A stretch of 60,173 bases of DNA from Gemmatimonadota bacterium (GCA_003220935.1 QHTT01000078.1:1-60173); one strand, 5' to 3'. Positions 1-8,613 are shown, numbered from the stretch's first letter. The notes: generated from the sequence alone by a model not told the origin. Numbers and translations: made by a program.

Positions 1-36
1 ATTGTGGGAACGACGTGCCGCGACGCAAGCCGGTGG

Positions 37-65
37 TTGACACGCCACCCCGACGTGGCTAACTT
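37..65 (+). promoter_or_regulatory. sigma70-type promoter for the A-type Fe-S carrier gene
   Basis: A perfect -35 box TTGACA (37-42) is followed after a 17-base spacer by TAACTT (60-65), a good -10 box. Transcription would start near base 72, leaving a leader of about 17 bases that contains the GGAGG ribosome site (77-81) before the ATG at 89. Seen directly in the sequence; not tested. Confidence 0.65.
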
Positions 66-88
66 GCTCTCTCATTGGAGGATAGATC

Positions 89-448
89 ATGGCCACGACG
101 CAGAAAGCGACCCCGATCACCCTGACCCTCACCGACAAGGCCGCCGCAGAGGTGCGCAAGTTCATGGCGGAGGAGAAGGCGACGCCCGAGACCGCGGGCC
201 TGCGCGTCGGGGTGCTGCCGGGTGGCTGCTCGGGGTTCCGCTACAGCCTGAGCATCGAGGACAAGCCCGCTGACGACGACATCGTGATCGAGAGCGCCGG
301 TGTGCGCTGCTTCGTGGATGGCTTCAGCGCCCAGTATCTGAACGGCGTGACGCTGGACTACCGGAGCAATTTCCAGGAGTCGGGCTTCGCGTTCGACAAC
401 CCGAACGCCACGGGCGGCTGCGGCTGCGGATCGTCCTTCACCGTCTGA
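89..448 (+). CDS. A-type iron-sulfur cluster carrier (IscA/ErpA/HesB family)
   Basis: A 119-residue protein with the family hallmarks: GGCSGF around Cys47 and the C-terminal CGCG pair Cys111/Cys113, the three cysteines that bind or pass on the Fe-S cluster in this family. An extra Cys74 lies between them. Length is normal for the family (about 105-120 residues). The ATG at 89 is fixed by GGAGG seven bases upstream and by a strong promoter at 37-65. A perfect hairpin terminator follows at 478-504, so the gene looks like a single-gene unit with no isc or suf partner in the window. It could be ErpA, IscA or SufA; the sequence alone does not decide which. It acts in the cytosol, delivering Fe-S clusters to target proteins. 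Confidence 0.93.
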   Translation: MATTQKATPITLTLTDKAAAEVRKFMAEEKATPETAGLRVGVLPGGCSGFRYSLSIEDKPADDDIVIESAGVRCFVDGFSAQYLNGVTLDYRSNFQESGFAFDNPNATGGCGCGSSFTV

Positions 449-477
449 CCCTGTGGTCCGGCCCGCTGCGGCGGTGC

Positions 478-504
478 AGGCCCGCGCACGGCGCGGGCCT
501 TTTT
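478..504 (+). terminator. intrinsic terminator after the Fe-S carrier gene
   Basis: A perfect 10-bp stem (478-487 with 491-500) closes a three-base loop, followed by a T run to 504. It sits 30 bases after the stop of the Fe-S carrier. The next gene's GTG start (510) is only six bases beyond the T run, which leaves no room for a normal ribosome site on a transcript starting downstream. Confidence 0.85.
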
Positions 505-509
505 GCTAG

Positions 510-1970
510 GTGCGCGCGCTCGACGTAGCGGTCATCTTCCTGTATTTCGCGGCCGTCATCGCCGCCGGGCTGCTCCTCGCTGGTCGCCAGCGTGACGCCA
601 GCGACTACTTCCTCGGCCATCGCGGGCTGCCGTGGTGGGCGCTGATGTTCTCGATCGTCGCGACGGAGACATCGGCCGTCACGGTGATCTCGGTCCCCGG
701 CCTCGCGGCACGGGGGGACCTCACCTTCCTGCAGATCGCGTTCGGCTACTTGGCCGGCCGGATCGGCGTCGCCGCCTTGCTCCTCCCAGGCTACTTCGAG
801 GGGACGCAAGACACCGCCTACCAGCGTCTCGAGCGGCGCTTCGGTCCGGCGGCGCGGCGTACGGCCTCCGGCGTCTTCCTCCTCACCCGCGCGCTCGCCG
901 ACTGCGTGCGCATCTTCGCGACGGCGATCCCGTTGGCCATCATCACCCGCTGGAACCTCGCCGCCGGGATCCTCGCCATCGGGGTCGTGACGCTCATCTA
1001 CACTTGGGTCGGCGGTCTGCGGGCGGTCGTATGGGTGGATGTGATCCAGCTCGGCGTATATCTGCTGGGTGGCATCGCGACGCTCATCGTCGCGACCCAT
1101 CTCGCGGGAGGCGTGGGCGCGTTCGGGCGCGCTTGGGACGCCGGGAAGCTTGTGACGCTCGACTTTCGGCCCTCCTTCACGCTCCTGTACACGTTCTGGG
1201 GTGGCCTGCTGGGCGGGGCGCTGCTCGCCGGCGCCTCGCACGGCACGGACCATCTCATCGTCCAGCGGCTGCTCGCCGCCAGAGGCCTCAAGGACGCGCA
1301 GCGGGCCCTCATCGGGTCAGGAGTGCTCATCATCGGGCAATTCGCACTGTTCCTGCTGGTGGGCACGAGCCTGTGGCTGGCCGGCGCTGATATCGCCCAA
1401 CAACGCAGTGATGCGATCTATCCGACCTTCGTCAAGACTCAACTTCCCGAGGGGCTCGCCGGGCTGGTCTTAGCAGGAATCCTGGCTGCGGCGATGAGCA
1501 GTCACGCATCGGCGGTCAATTCGCTCGCCTCCGCCTCCACCCACGACTTCTACGCGCCCCTGACGGGCCGCCAAGACCCAGGGCATCTTCTGTGGGTGGG
1601 CCGCTGGCTCACGTTGCTGTGGACCGCCGTGCTCGTGGCCGGAGCAATGGCGTTCCGGAACCAGAATACCCCCGTGGTGCAGCTGGCGCTCAGCATCGCG
1701 TCCGTGACCTACGGGAGCCTGCTGGGAACCTACGTGCTCGGAGGCCTGTGGCCGCGGGCGCGGCAAATCGACGTGATCACTGCAATCATCGTGAGCGTGG
1801 TCGCGATGACGCCGGTCGTGCTCGGCAGCGTGATCCCCGGTTTCCCCTGGCATCTGCTCCCTGGTCTCGCGTGGCCGTGGTACGTGCCGCTGGGGACGGG
1901 AGTGACGGTGGCGGCGGGGATGCTGACGTCGTTGGTCGGACAGTCGGACCGTCGGACAGTCGGACCGTGA
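510..1970 (+). CDS. sodium:solute symporter (SSS family)
   Basis: A 486-residue, strongly hydrophobic inner-membrane protein with the SSS layout of about 13 helices. The N-terminal segment DYFLGHRGLPWW followed by SIVATETSAVTVISVPG is typical of the family's first helices and Na+ site, and LAAAMSSHASAVNSLAS around residue 325 is the family's conserved helix-8 region. It should import an organic solute (sugar, amino acid, carboxylate or similar) with Na+; the substrate cannot be told. The GTG at 510 follows the preceding terminator so closely that no Shine-Dalgarno site is available, so the true start could differ or the message may be read from a long transcript. The last ten or so codons (VGQSDRRTVGP) lie inside a large inverted repeat at 1934-2016 and look like an acquired tail. 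Its stop overlaps the start of the broken kinase gene by four bases (GTGA at 1967). Confidence 0.88.
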   Translation: MRALDVAVIFLYFAAVIAAGLLLAGRQRDASDYFLGHRGLPWWALMFSIVATETSAVTVISVPGLAARGDLTFLQIAFGYLAGRIGVAALLLPGYFEGTQDTAYQRLERRFGPAARRTASGVFLLTRALADCVRIFATAIPLAIITRWNLAAGILAIGVVTLIYTWVGGLRAVVWVDVIQLGVYLLGGIATLIVATHLAGGVGAFGRAWDAGKLVTLDFRPSFTLLYTFWGGLLGGALLAGASHGTDHLIVQRLLAARGLKDAQRALIGSGVLIIGQFALFLLVGTSLWLAGADIAQQRSDAIYPTFVKTQLPEGLAGLVLAGILAAAMSSHASAVNSLASASTHDFYAPLTGRQDPGHLLWVGRWLTLLWTAVLVAGAMAFRNQNTPVVQLALSIASVTYGSLLGTYVLGGLWPRARQIDVITAIIVSVVAMTPVVLGSVIPGFPWHLLPGLAWPWYVPLGTGVTVAAGMLTSLVGQSDRRTVGP

Positions 1971-2016
1971 TTTCCCCTGACCACGCCTTCCCGTCCGACG
2001 GTCCGACTGTCCGACC
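1934..2016. repeat. inverted repeat of GTCGGAC-type units across a gene junction
   Basis: Two 24-base arms, 1934-1957 and 1993-2016, are perfect reverse complements separated by 35 bases. Each arm is itself built from short tandem GGTCGGAC/AGTCGGAC units, and further units continue past the arms. The structure spans the end of the symporter gene and the start of the BadF-type kinase gene and is translated in both. It looks like a short palindromic repeat inserted at the junction, not like a terminator, since no T run follows. Confidence 0.8.
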
Positions 2017-2814
2017 GTCCGACGTTTTCCTGGGAGCGGACGCTGGCGGGTCGCACTCGACGGTCGTCATCGGCACTGCCGACCTCACGATCCTGGGCCG
2101 CGCCGATGGCCCACCCGCCTCGATGAAGCCGGGCGGCGCGGCCGCGTCGGCCGCGGTGCTCGGAGAGACCGCGCGCCGCGCCGCGACGCAGGCGAGGATC
2201 GACCTCCCCACCGAGCGCGCGGTCGTGGCCGCGGCGGGTGCGGGTCGCGCGCAGGAGCAGGCGGAGCTTGCGGCCGCGCTCATCCACGGGGGGCTGGCTC
2301 GGCATGTGCGCGTCATGGCCGACGGGGAGGTCGCGCTCTCCACCGCGTTTCCGGACGGAACCGGAATCCTCGTCAACGCCGGCACCGGCTCGATCGCATA
2401 CGCGCGTGACCCGGGGGGGCAAGTACACCGGGTGGGCGGCTACGGATGGCAGCTGGGCGACGAGGGCGGCGGGTACTGGCTGGGGCGGCGAGCCCTCGAC
2501 GGCGCGGCGCGCGCCCAGGACGGGCGCGGCGAAGGTTCGACGCTGCTCGCCCGCCTGCTCGGCGCGCTCGGCCTCCAGACGTTCGACGATCTGATGCGCT
2601 GGAGCTCGTCGCCCTGGTGATCGTCCTCGAGCGATATTACCCGGGGACGGGACCTGTCGCGGTCGCGACTGCCGGGGGCCTGCTGCACGCCCATTCCCCC
2701 CTCGCCGACGCATTCCGACACCGGCTCGCCGCGGAATCGAAGCGCGCCCGGCTGGTGTCGAACCCCGTGGATTTGGCCCTCGGCGCGTTACAGCTGGCGG
2801 CCCAGCGGGAATAG
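1967..2814 (+). pseudogene. BadF/BadG/BcrA/BcrD-type sugar kinase (N-acetylglucosamine kinase-like), internally deleted and frameshifted
   Basis: The first frame, from GTG 1967 to TGA 2620, encodes the N-terminal half of an actin-fold sugar kinase: phosphate-binding loop GADAGGSHSTV, then NAGTGSIAYA and GYGWQLGDEGGGYWLG, all typical of the family. The second frame, joining near 2595-2620 and ending at 2814, carries the C-terminal part: GPVAVATAGGLL, then SNPVDLALGALQLAAQ. The reading frame shifts between them, and roughly 35-40 residues normally found between the two parts are missing (total about 260 residues after the phosphate loop against about 300 expected). As written, it cannot give an intact kinase. 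It starts in a GTGA overlap with the symporter, as expected for a coupled transporter-kinase pair. Either the gene is decaying or the assembly is wrong here. Confidence 0.75.
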
Positions 2815-2816
2815 GG

Positions 2817-4112
2817 TCAGACCGCCGGGGCCAGGCGCACCGCACCGTTGACGACACGCGGATCCCACCCGCTCTCGGTTCTGGCCACATACACCGCGGC
2901 CGTCAAGTCTCCGCAGACGTTCACCGTCGTGCGGCACATGTCGAGGATTCGGTCGACGCCGAGGATGATCGCGATGCCTTCCGCCGGAACGCCTACCGTC
3001 GCGAGCACCACCATCAAGAGCGGCAGCGAGCCGCCAGGCACGCCGGCGGCGCCCACCGCGGTAATGACGCTCAGCACGAGCACGACGATCTGGCTCCCGA
3101 GGTCGAGCGACACGCCGAATACCTGCGCGAGGAACAGCACGGTCACGCCTTCGTAGAGAGCCGTGCCGTTCATGCACATCGTCGAGCCCAGGGGCAGCAC
3201 GAAGCCGGCGATCGTGGGCGGGATCTTCAGCTCTTCCTCGGCGACGGCGATGTTGGTGGGGAGGGTGGCGTTGCTCGAACTGGTTGAGAAGGCGGTGATG
3301 ATGCTCGCCCGGATACGGCTCCAGAACACCCGTGCCTTGAGCCCGCCGAACACCCGGACGAGGATCGACAGGCTCACACTCCCGTGGATCACCAAGCCGG
3401 CCAGCACGATGACGACATACAGCCCCAGCTGCCGCAGCAGCCCCCACCCGAACCGCGAGGTGGTAAAGAAAATGAGCCCGAACACGCCGTAGGGGGCGAG
3501 CTTCATCGCGAGGTCGATGATCTTCACGACCGCTTCGCCGACGGCGTCGAGTACCCGGAGCAACGGCCGCGCCTTCTCTTCCGGGATCAGCGTGAGCGCG
3601 GCGCCGAAGACGAGCGAGAAGAAGATGATGCCCAACAAGTCCATCCCCGCCGCCGCCTGGATCGGGTTGCGCGGCACCATGTTCACGAACGTCTCGATGC
3701 CGAATCGCGTCGAGCCCGCGGCCTGCAGCCCCTGCGCCTGCGCGCGGTACGTCGTCATCAGCTGCTCGCGCACGTCGGGCGCGAGGCCGGCGCCGGGCTG
3801 GAAGACGTTGACGAGGGCGAGCCCGATCGCGGCCGACAGCGCCGTGGAGAGCAGGAAGTACACGATCGTCCGGATCCCAACGCGCCCGACCTTGCGGATG
3901 TCGCCGATTCCCGCGACGCCCAGCGTGATCGAGGTGAAGACGAGCGGAATCACGGTCATGAGCAGCATGCGGAGGAACACCTGCCCCACCGGTCCGGCGA
4001 CGTTGTCGCCGGTCCAGCGCACCCATGCCGCCCCCGGTGCGAGCGTGTTCGCGGCCACGCCGCCGGCGGCGCCGAGCACGAGACCCAGCACGATCTTGGT
4101 GTGGAGCTTCAC
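2817..4112 (-). CDS. dicarboxylate/amino acid:cation symporter (DAACS, GltP/DctA-like)
   Basis: A 431-residue membrane transporter. Recognisable parts are FLRMLLMTVIPLVFTSI, SSSNATLPTNI (the serine-rich hairpin loop HP1 of the family), the helix-7 region MNGTALYEGVTV with the NMDGT-like motif as MNGTALY, and AAGVPGGSLPLLM near HP2. It should import C4-dicarboxylates, glutamate or aspartate with Na+ or H+. I start it at the GTG at 4112, which overlaps the stop of the upstream permease as GTGA; a longer in-frame extension exists but lies wholly inside the permease gene and has no membrane-protein character. It is the last gene of a minus-strand string with the APC permease and the pyrophosphatase, and ends three bases from the broken kinase on the other strand. 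Confidence 0.9.
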   Translation of the reverse strand: MKLHTKIVLGLVLGAAGGVAANTLAPGAAWVRWTGDNVAGPVGQVFLRMLLMTVIPLVFTSITLGVAGIGDIRKVGRVGIRTIVYFLLSTALSAAIGLALVNVFQPGAGLAPDVREQLMTTYRAQAQGLQAAGSTRFGIETFVNMVPRNPIQAAAGMDLLGIIFFSLVFGAALTLIPEEKARPLLRVLDAVGEAVVKIIDLAMKLAPYGVFGLIFFTTSRFGWGLLRQLGLYVVIVLAGLVIHGSVSLSILVRVFGGLKARVFWSRIRASIITAFSTSSSNATLPTNIAVAEEELKIPPTIAGFVLPLGSTMCMNGTALYEGVTVLFLAQVFGVSLDLGSQIVVLVLSVITAVGAAGVPGGSLPLLMVVLATVGVPAEGIAIILGVDRILDMCRTTVNVCGDLTAAVYVARTESGWDPRVVNGAVRLAPAV

Positions 4113-5611
4113 GGCGCTGACTGGGCCGCCGGGTGCAGCCGGCTGTGACGATAGCCGTAGAAGACGTACAACCCGAGACCGAGGATCAGCCAGACGGTGA
4201 AGCGCACCCAAGTCTCCAGCGGTAGTCCGACCATCACGAGGAGGCACAACGCCGCACCGGTAAGCGCGACGATCCACACGAACGGCACTCGGAACGGCCG
4301 CGGGCGGGCGCGGTCCGTGTAGCGCAGCACCAGCACGCCGACGCACACGAGGACGAACGCGAACAGCGTGCCGATGTTGGTGAGGTTATACGTCTCGCCT
4401 GCGTCCCCGATCAGCGACCACAGCCCCACGAAAATGCCCGTGATCAGCGTCGTGATGTGCGGCACGCGGGTTTTGGCGTGGACCTTGGCGGCCCACGGCG
4501 GCAGCAGCCCGTCGCGCCCCATCGCGAAGAAAATCCGCGGCTGCCCGTACTGGAACACGAGCAGGACCGCCGACATCGAGATGATCGCGCCGAGCGCTAC
4601 GATCCAGCCGACGGTCGTGAACCCCGCACTGTTCAGGGCCTTGGCGAGCGGGTCTGCCACGCCGAGCTCCGTGTAGGGCACCATCCCCGTCAACACAGCG
4701 CCCACGATCATGTAGATCAGGGTGCAGATGGCGAGGCCGCCCAGGATCCCGATCGGGAGGTTACGCTGCGGATTCTTCGTCTCCTCGGCGGCGGTCGAGA
4801 TCGCGTCGAACCCGATGTAGGCGAAGAAGACGATCGCCGCCCCCTGATGAATGCCGCGGAAGCCGTTCGGCGCGAACGGGTGCAGGTTCGCCGAACGGAG
4901 ATGCGTGAGCCCGGCGATGACGAACAGCCCGAGCACCAGCAGCTTGATCGTCACCATGATGTTGTTGGCCGTGGCGCTCTCACGCACGCCCAGCATGAGG
5001 AGCCAGGTGATCAACATGACGATCACGAAGGCGGGCAAGTTCACGAGGATCGGGATGTCGGCCACGTGGGGCGCGCCCTGGAGCAGGCCATGCAGGGCAG
5101 GATCGGGGGAGAGCAGCGCCGTGCGGTATCCCGTCGTGAGCCAGACGGGCAGCTGGAAGTCGAAGCTGCGGAGCAGCGACGTGAAATAATCGCCCCAGGA
5201 GATGGCCACGGCTACATTGCCGACGGCGTACTCGAGGATCAGATCCCAGCCGATGATCCAGGCGACGAGCTCGCCCAGCGTCGCATAGGAGTAGGCGTAG
5301 GCGCTTCCCGCTTGGGGGATCATCGCCGCTAGCTCGGCGTAGCACAGCCCCGCCAACGCGCACGCGACCCCGAGGAACAGGAAGGAGACGACCAGGGCGG
5401 GGCCGGCGCCGCTCCGGACCAGATGCCCGGCGGCGTCGTACTGCCCCGCCGCCGCCGTGCCGATCGCCCCGAAAATCCCGGCGCCGATCACGGCACCGAT
5501 CGCCAGCATGATGAGGTCGCCGGCGCCCAGCGCGCGCTTCAGGGCGTACGGGCTCTCGCCTTCGACGACCAGCTCGGCGATCGGCTTGCGGGCGAAGAGT
5601 TGCCTAGACAA
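4109..5611 (-). CDS. APC-family amino acid permease (cationic amino acid transporter type)
   Basis: A 500-residue inner-membrane protein with about 12-14 helices. The first helix carries IGAVIGAGIFGAIG, the GAGIF-type motif that contacts the substrate in APC transporters, and AAEETKNPQRNLPIGI is the conserved cytoplasmic loop of the cationic amino-acid/YfnA-like branch. RIFFAMGRDGLLPPWAAKV is another family signature. The ATG at 5611 lies eight bases inside the upstream pyrophosphatase gene, and the stop overlaps the DAACS gene by four bases, so the three are likely translated together. Substrate is probably an amino acid; which one cannot be told. Confidence 0.9.
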   Translation of the reverse strand: MSRQLFARKPIAELVVEGESPYALKRALGAGDLIMLAIGAVIGAGIFGAIGTAAAGQYDAAGHLVRSGAGPALVVSFLFLGVACALAGLCYAELAAMIPQAGSAYAYSYATLGELVAWIIGWDLILEYAVGNVAVAISWGDYFTSLLRSFDFQLPVWLTTGYRTALLSPDPALHGLLQGAPHVADIPILVNLPAFVIVMLITWLLMLGVRESATANNIMVTIKLLVLGLFVIAGLTHLRSANLHPFAPNGFRGIHQGAAIVFFAYIGFDAISTAAEETKNPQRNLPIGILGGLAICTLIYMIVGAVLTGMVPYTELGVADPLAKALNSAGFTTVGWIVALGAIISMSAVLLVFQYGQPRIFFAMGRDGLLPPWAAKVHAKTRVPHITTLITGIFVGLWSLIGDAGETYNLTNIGTLFAFVLVCVGVLVLRYTDRARPRPFRVPFVWIVALTGAALCLLVMVGLPLETWVRFTVWLILGLGLYVFYGYRHSRLHPAAQSAP

Positions 5612-7736
5612 ACAGCGGTGCCAGCACGAGAGTCACGGTGCTCAGCAGCTTGATGAGCACGTGCAGTGATGGCCCCGCCGTATCCTTGAAGGGATCGCCG
5701 ACGGTGTCGCCCACGACCCCCGCCTTGTGGGCTGGGCTCCCCTTGCCGCCGTACTCCCCCGTCTCGATGAACTTCTTGGCGTTGTCCCACGCGCCGCCGC
5801 CGTTGTTGAGCAGCGTCGCCATCAGGATGCCGCCGATCGTCCCGACCATGAGGAACGCGGCCACGGTCTCGGCCCCGAGGTGGAACAGCTTGAAGAACAG
5901 CCCCACCGCGATCGGCATCGCGACGGCGAGCAGGCCCGGGGCCACCATCGCCTTGAGGGCGCCGATGGTCACGATGTCGACCGCAGTGCCGTAATCGGGG
6001 CGCGAGGTTCCCTTGAGGATGCCGGGGTCCGCCTGGAACTGGCGCCGCACCTCCTTGATCACGCTCACCGCCGCCTTCGTCACCGCCCCGATCGCGAGCG
6101 CCGAGAACCAGAACACCAGCATCGCGCCCAGCAGGCCGCCCACGAACACCTCGGGCTTCGAGATGTCGACGGCCTGGAGCGGGGAGCCGAGGGCGGCGAC
6201 CTCGTCCAGATACGCCGAGAAGAGCAGGAAAGCCGCGAGCGCCGCCGAGCCGATGGCGTAGCCCTTGGTGAGCGCCTTGGTCGTGTTGCCGACCGCGTCG
6301 AGGCGATCGGTGCGCTTGCGGATCGCCTCGGGCTGGTGCGACATCTCGATGATGCCGCCGGCGTTGTCGGTGATGGGCCCGAAGGTGTCCATGGCGAGGA
6401 TGTACGCGGCGGTGCCGAGCATCCCCATCGTCGCCACCGCCGTACCGAACAGCCCCGCATGCGCCAGCCCGCTCGAGGCACCGAGCCTGTAGGAGGCGAT
6501 GATGGCGGCCGAGATCGTGAAGGTGGGCAGCGCCGTGCACTCGAGCGCCACGGCGAACCCCGCGATGATGTTCGTCGCCGGACCCGTGACGGAGGCGGCG
6601 GCGATCGATTTCACGGGACGATAGCGGTATTCGGTGTAGTATTGAGTGATGTAGACGAAGGCGATGGAGGTGGCGATCCCGATCACGCCGCACAGGGCGA
6701 AGTGCCACCAGGCGGCGGGGTGTCCCGCCGGATTGAGCAGCCAGTACGTCCCCCCCGCGAACCCGAGGGCGGCCAGCACCGCGGTCCACATGTACCCGCG
6801 ATTGAGCGCGTGCATCGGGTCCTCGTCTTCGCGAGCTTTCACCACCAGGACGCCGATGATGGACGCGACGAGCCCGAACGCGCGTGCCACCAGGGGAAAC
6901 AGCATCAGCCCGACCACCTGCGCCGGGCTGAACACGCCCAGGTTCGCGCCCGCGAGCCCGGCGCCGAGGATCATGGCGCCGATGTTCTCGGCCGCGGTGG
7001 ACTCAAACAGGTCGGCGCCGCGACCCGCGCAATCGCCGACGTTGTCGCCCACCAGGTCCGCGATCACCGCCGGGTTGCGGGGATCGTCTTCGGGAATTCC
7101 CGCCTCCACCTTCCCGACCAGGTCGGCGCCGACGTCGGCGGCCTTGGTATAGATGCCGCCGCCAAGCTGCGCGAACAGCGCCACGAACGACGCCCCGAAG
7201 CCGTAGCCCACGATCATAAGGGGGATCTTGGTCGGCTCGAAGTGCAGGGCGTCGAGCACGCTGTACAGCAGCCCCAGGCCGAACAGGCTCATCGCCACCA
7301 CGAACAGCCCGCTCACGGCGCCGCCCCGCAGCGCGATCTGCAGCGCCTTGTTGAGGCTCGAGCGCGCCGCGCTGGCGGTCCGAATGTTCGAGCGCACGGC
7401 GACGTACATCCCCACCAGACCGGCCACGCCCGAGCAGAACGCGCCGAACAGGAAGGAGAGGGTCGTCGTGAGCGCGAGTGTCACCGCCGCGGGCTCGCCG
7501 GGGTGCGGTTTGCGGAAGAACGCGTACAGCACGTAGATGAGCACGCCGAGCGCGATGCTCAGGAGACCGATCGTGCGGTATTGGCGCCGCAGGAATGCTT
7601 GGGCGCCTTCCTGGATCGCATCGGAGATCTTCCGCATCTCAGGGGTGCCGTTGTCCTGGCGAAGCACGTAACCTCGCAGACCCCAGGCGACGGCCAGGGC
7701 GAGAATGGAGAGCCCCAGGACGAGAGCAATCAGCAT
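5604..7736 (-). CDS. hppA: membrane-bound ion-pumping pyrophosphatase
   Basis: A 710-residue integral membrane pyrophosphatase with about 16 helices. It has the family's substrate-binding stretch DVGADLVGKVEAGIPEDD (DX7KXE motif) followed by DNVGDCAGRGADLFES, and the second acidic region GVVGDTVGDPFKDTAGPSLH near the C-terminus. The motif GNTTKA carries lysine where K+-dependent enzymes have alanine, which by known family rules points to a K+-independent proton pump. It would hydrolyse cytosolic pyrophosphate and export H+. It heads the minus-strand string with two secondary transporters, overlapping the APC permease by eight bases; the coupling suggests the ion gradient and the symporters are expressed together. 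An AAGGAG sits 13 bases or so before the ATG. Confidence 0.95.
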   Translation of the reverse strand: MLIALVLGLSILALAVAWGLRGYVLRQDNGTPEMRKISDAIQEGAQAFLRRQYRTIGLLSIALGVLIYVLYAFFRKPHPGEPAAVTLALTTTLSFLFGAFCSGVAGLVGMYVAVRSNIRTASAARSSLNKALQIALRGGAVSGLFVVAMSLFGLGLLYSVLDALHFEPTKIPLMIVGYGFGASFVALFAQLGGGIYTKAADVGADLVGKVEAGIPEDDPRNPAVIADLVGDNVGDCAGRGADLFESTAAENIGAMILGAGLAGANLGVFSPAQVVGLMLFPLVARAFGLVASIIGVLVVKAREDEDPMHALNRGYMWTAVLAALGFAGGTYWLLNPAGHPAAWWHFALCGVIGIATSIAFVYITQYYTEYRYRPVKSIAAASVTGPATNIIAGFAVALECTALPTFTISAAIIASYRLGASSGLAHAGLFGTAVATMGMLGTAAYILAMDTFGPITDNAGGIIEMSHQPEAIRKRTDRLDAVGNTTKALTKGYAIGSAALAAFLLFSAYLDEVAALGSPLQAVDISKPEVFVGGLLGAMLVFWFSALAIGAVTKAAVSVIKEVRRQFQADPGILKGTSRPDYGTAVDIVTIGALKAMVAPGLLAVAMPIAVGLFFKLFHLGAETVAAFLMVGTIGGILMATLLNNGGGAWDNAKKFIETGEYGGKGSPAHKAGVVGDTVGDPFKDTAGPSLHVLIKLLSTVTLVLAPLFV

Positions 7737-7775
7737 AGTGGGTTGTGACTCCTTGGAGCCCGCCCCGCGGACGGG

Positions 7776-8531
7776 CTAGTTACCGATTCGCAGAGGGACC
7801 GGAACGACGCTCGCCACGTTCCGCCCGTCCCGTGTGCGGGCCGGGTAGAACTGGTATGCCATCATGCGCTGCTGGAACTCCCGACTGTAGGCCGCGTCCG
7901 TGATCGGCGGGTCTACCTCGACCCGAGTGACGCGCCCGTCGGCCGCCACCCAGAACTTCACGACGTAGGTGCGGCCAGCCACGGAGCCGGGGACCTTCGC
8001 CAACGGCGGCAGAATCGCCGTCCGCGGCGAGGCGACGAAAATGTAACCGCCTTCGCCTCCCGTTCCAGGCCCCGCGTCCGCCCCCGTCCCACCGCCCGTG
8101 CCGCCCCCCTGCCCGCCGCCCGCGCCCGGGCCCGCACCGGAAACGCCGGCCGCCGCGCCCCCGAGCAGCGCGACCCGCAACGTCTCCCGCGGCATCTCGA
8201 GCGGCGGCAGATCGAGCTTCAGCTGTGGCAGGGAGCGGACATCGGCGAGGGCTACCGCGGGCGCGGCGGGGATCTGGACCGCCATCGGTCCGGTCGTCGG
8301 CAGGGTGAAGAAGTTGACCTCCGGCCGGTTCCCTCCCCCACCGCCGTGCCCCGGCGTCCCTGGGAGACGCTGCAGCACCTCCCGTGCGTGGACAATGAGG
8401 ACTGCGATGATGAGCCCGTGCACCGCCAGGGAAATCGCGGCGCCCCGCTCCAGCCGTCGCCGGCCGAGCGGCAGGCGCAGTGCGGGGAGAGCCGGTCGCT
8501 GGGCGGGGGGCGGAGTCGGATGCGCGGTCAC
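7776..8531 (-). CDS. TonB-family energy transducer-like protein with Gly-rich linker
   Basis: About 251 residues: a short proline-rich cytoplasmic N-terminus, one membrane helix (GAAISLAVHGLIIAVLIVHA), a Gly/Ala/Pro-rich periplasmic linker, then a TonB C-terminal-like domain with RTYVVKFWVAADGRVTRVEV and ending MAYQFYPARTRDGR plus VPVPLRIGN. It is the last gene of the exb cluster and would transmit proton-motive energy from ExbB/ExbD to outer-membrane receptors. I prefer the GTG at 8531, with GGGG 11 bases upstream, over a TTG at 8555 because the latter adds an unhelpful stretch. A 28-base perfect palindrome at 8558-8585 separates it from the ExbD genes, so it may be expressed separately. Confidence 0.8.
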   Translation of the reverse strand: MTAHPTPPPAQRPALPALRLPLGRRRLERGAAISLAVHGLIIAVLIVHAREVLQRLPGTPGHGGGGGNRPEVNFFTLPTTGPMAVQIPAAPAVALADVRSLPQLKLDLPPLEMPRETLRVALLGGAAAGVSGAGPGAGGGQGGGTGGGTGADAGPGTGGEGGYIFVASPRTAILPPLAKVPGSVAGRTYVVKFWVAADGRVTRVEVDPPITDAAYSREFQQRMMAYQFYPARTRDGRNVASVVPVPLRIGN

Positions 8532-8557
8532 GACGATAGATACCCCAAGACACAAAA

Positions 8558-8585
8558 GTAGGGGCGCAGCATGCTGCGCCCCTAC
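8558..8585. repeat. 28-base perfect palindrome between tonB-like and exbD genes
   Basis: The sequence reads the same on both strands over all 28 bases, with the centre at 8571/8572 and arms rich in GGGGCGC/GCGCCCC. It starts and ends with GTAG/CTAC. No T run follows on the minus strand, so it is not a classic terminator; it resembles a dispersed REP-like element, though it could still attenuate or stabilise the message between the genes. Confidence 0.8.
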
Positions 8586-8613
8586 AGTACCCTGGGGCCC
8601 GCCATCCTGGCTA

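Noticed and set aside
4..273. Plus-strand frame at the very start overlapping the Fe-S carrier gene
   Set aside because: Low-complexity Arg/Gly/Asp-rich translation in a wrong frame of a clear IscA-family gene.
1592..2620. Long single frame starting at 1592 as a 342-residue protein
   Set aside because: Its first 125 codons lie inside the symporter gene and look non-coding; the kinase begins at the GTG at 1967.
4113..4346. N-terminal extension of the dicarboxylate symporter to 4346
   Set aside because: It lies wholly in the APC permease gene, is Arg/Pro-rich, and the GTGA overlap at 4112 gives a normal-length protein.
5727..7748. A 673-codon plus-strand frame opposite the pyrophosphatase
   Set aside because: The minus-strand gene has all family motifs; the opposite frame is Arg/His/Glu-rich with no domain, a GC-driven shadow.
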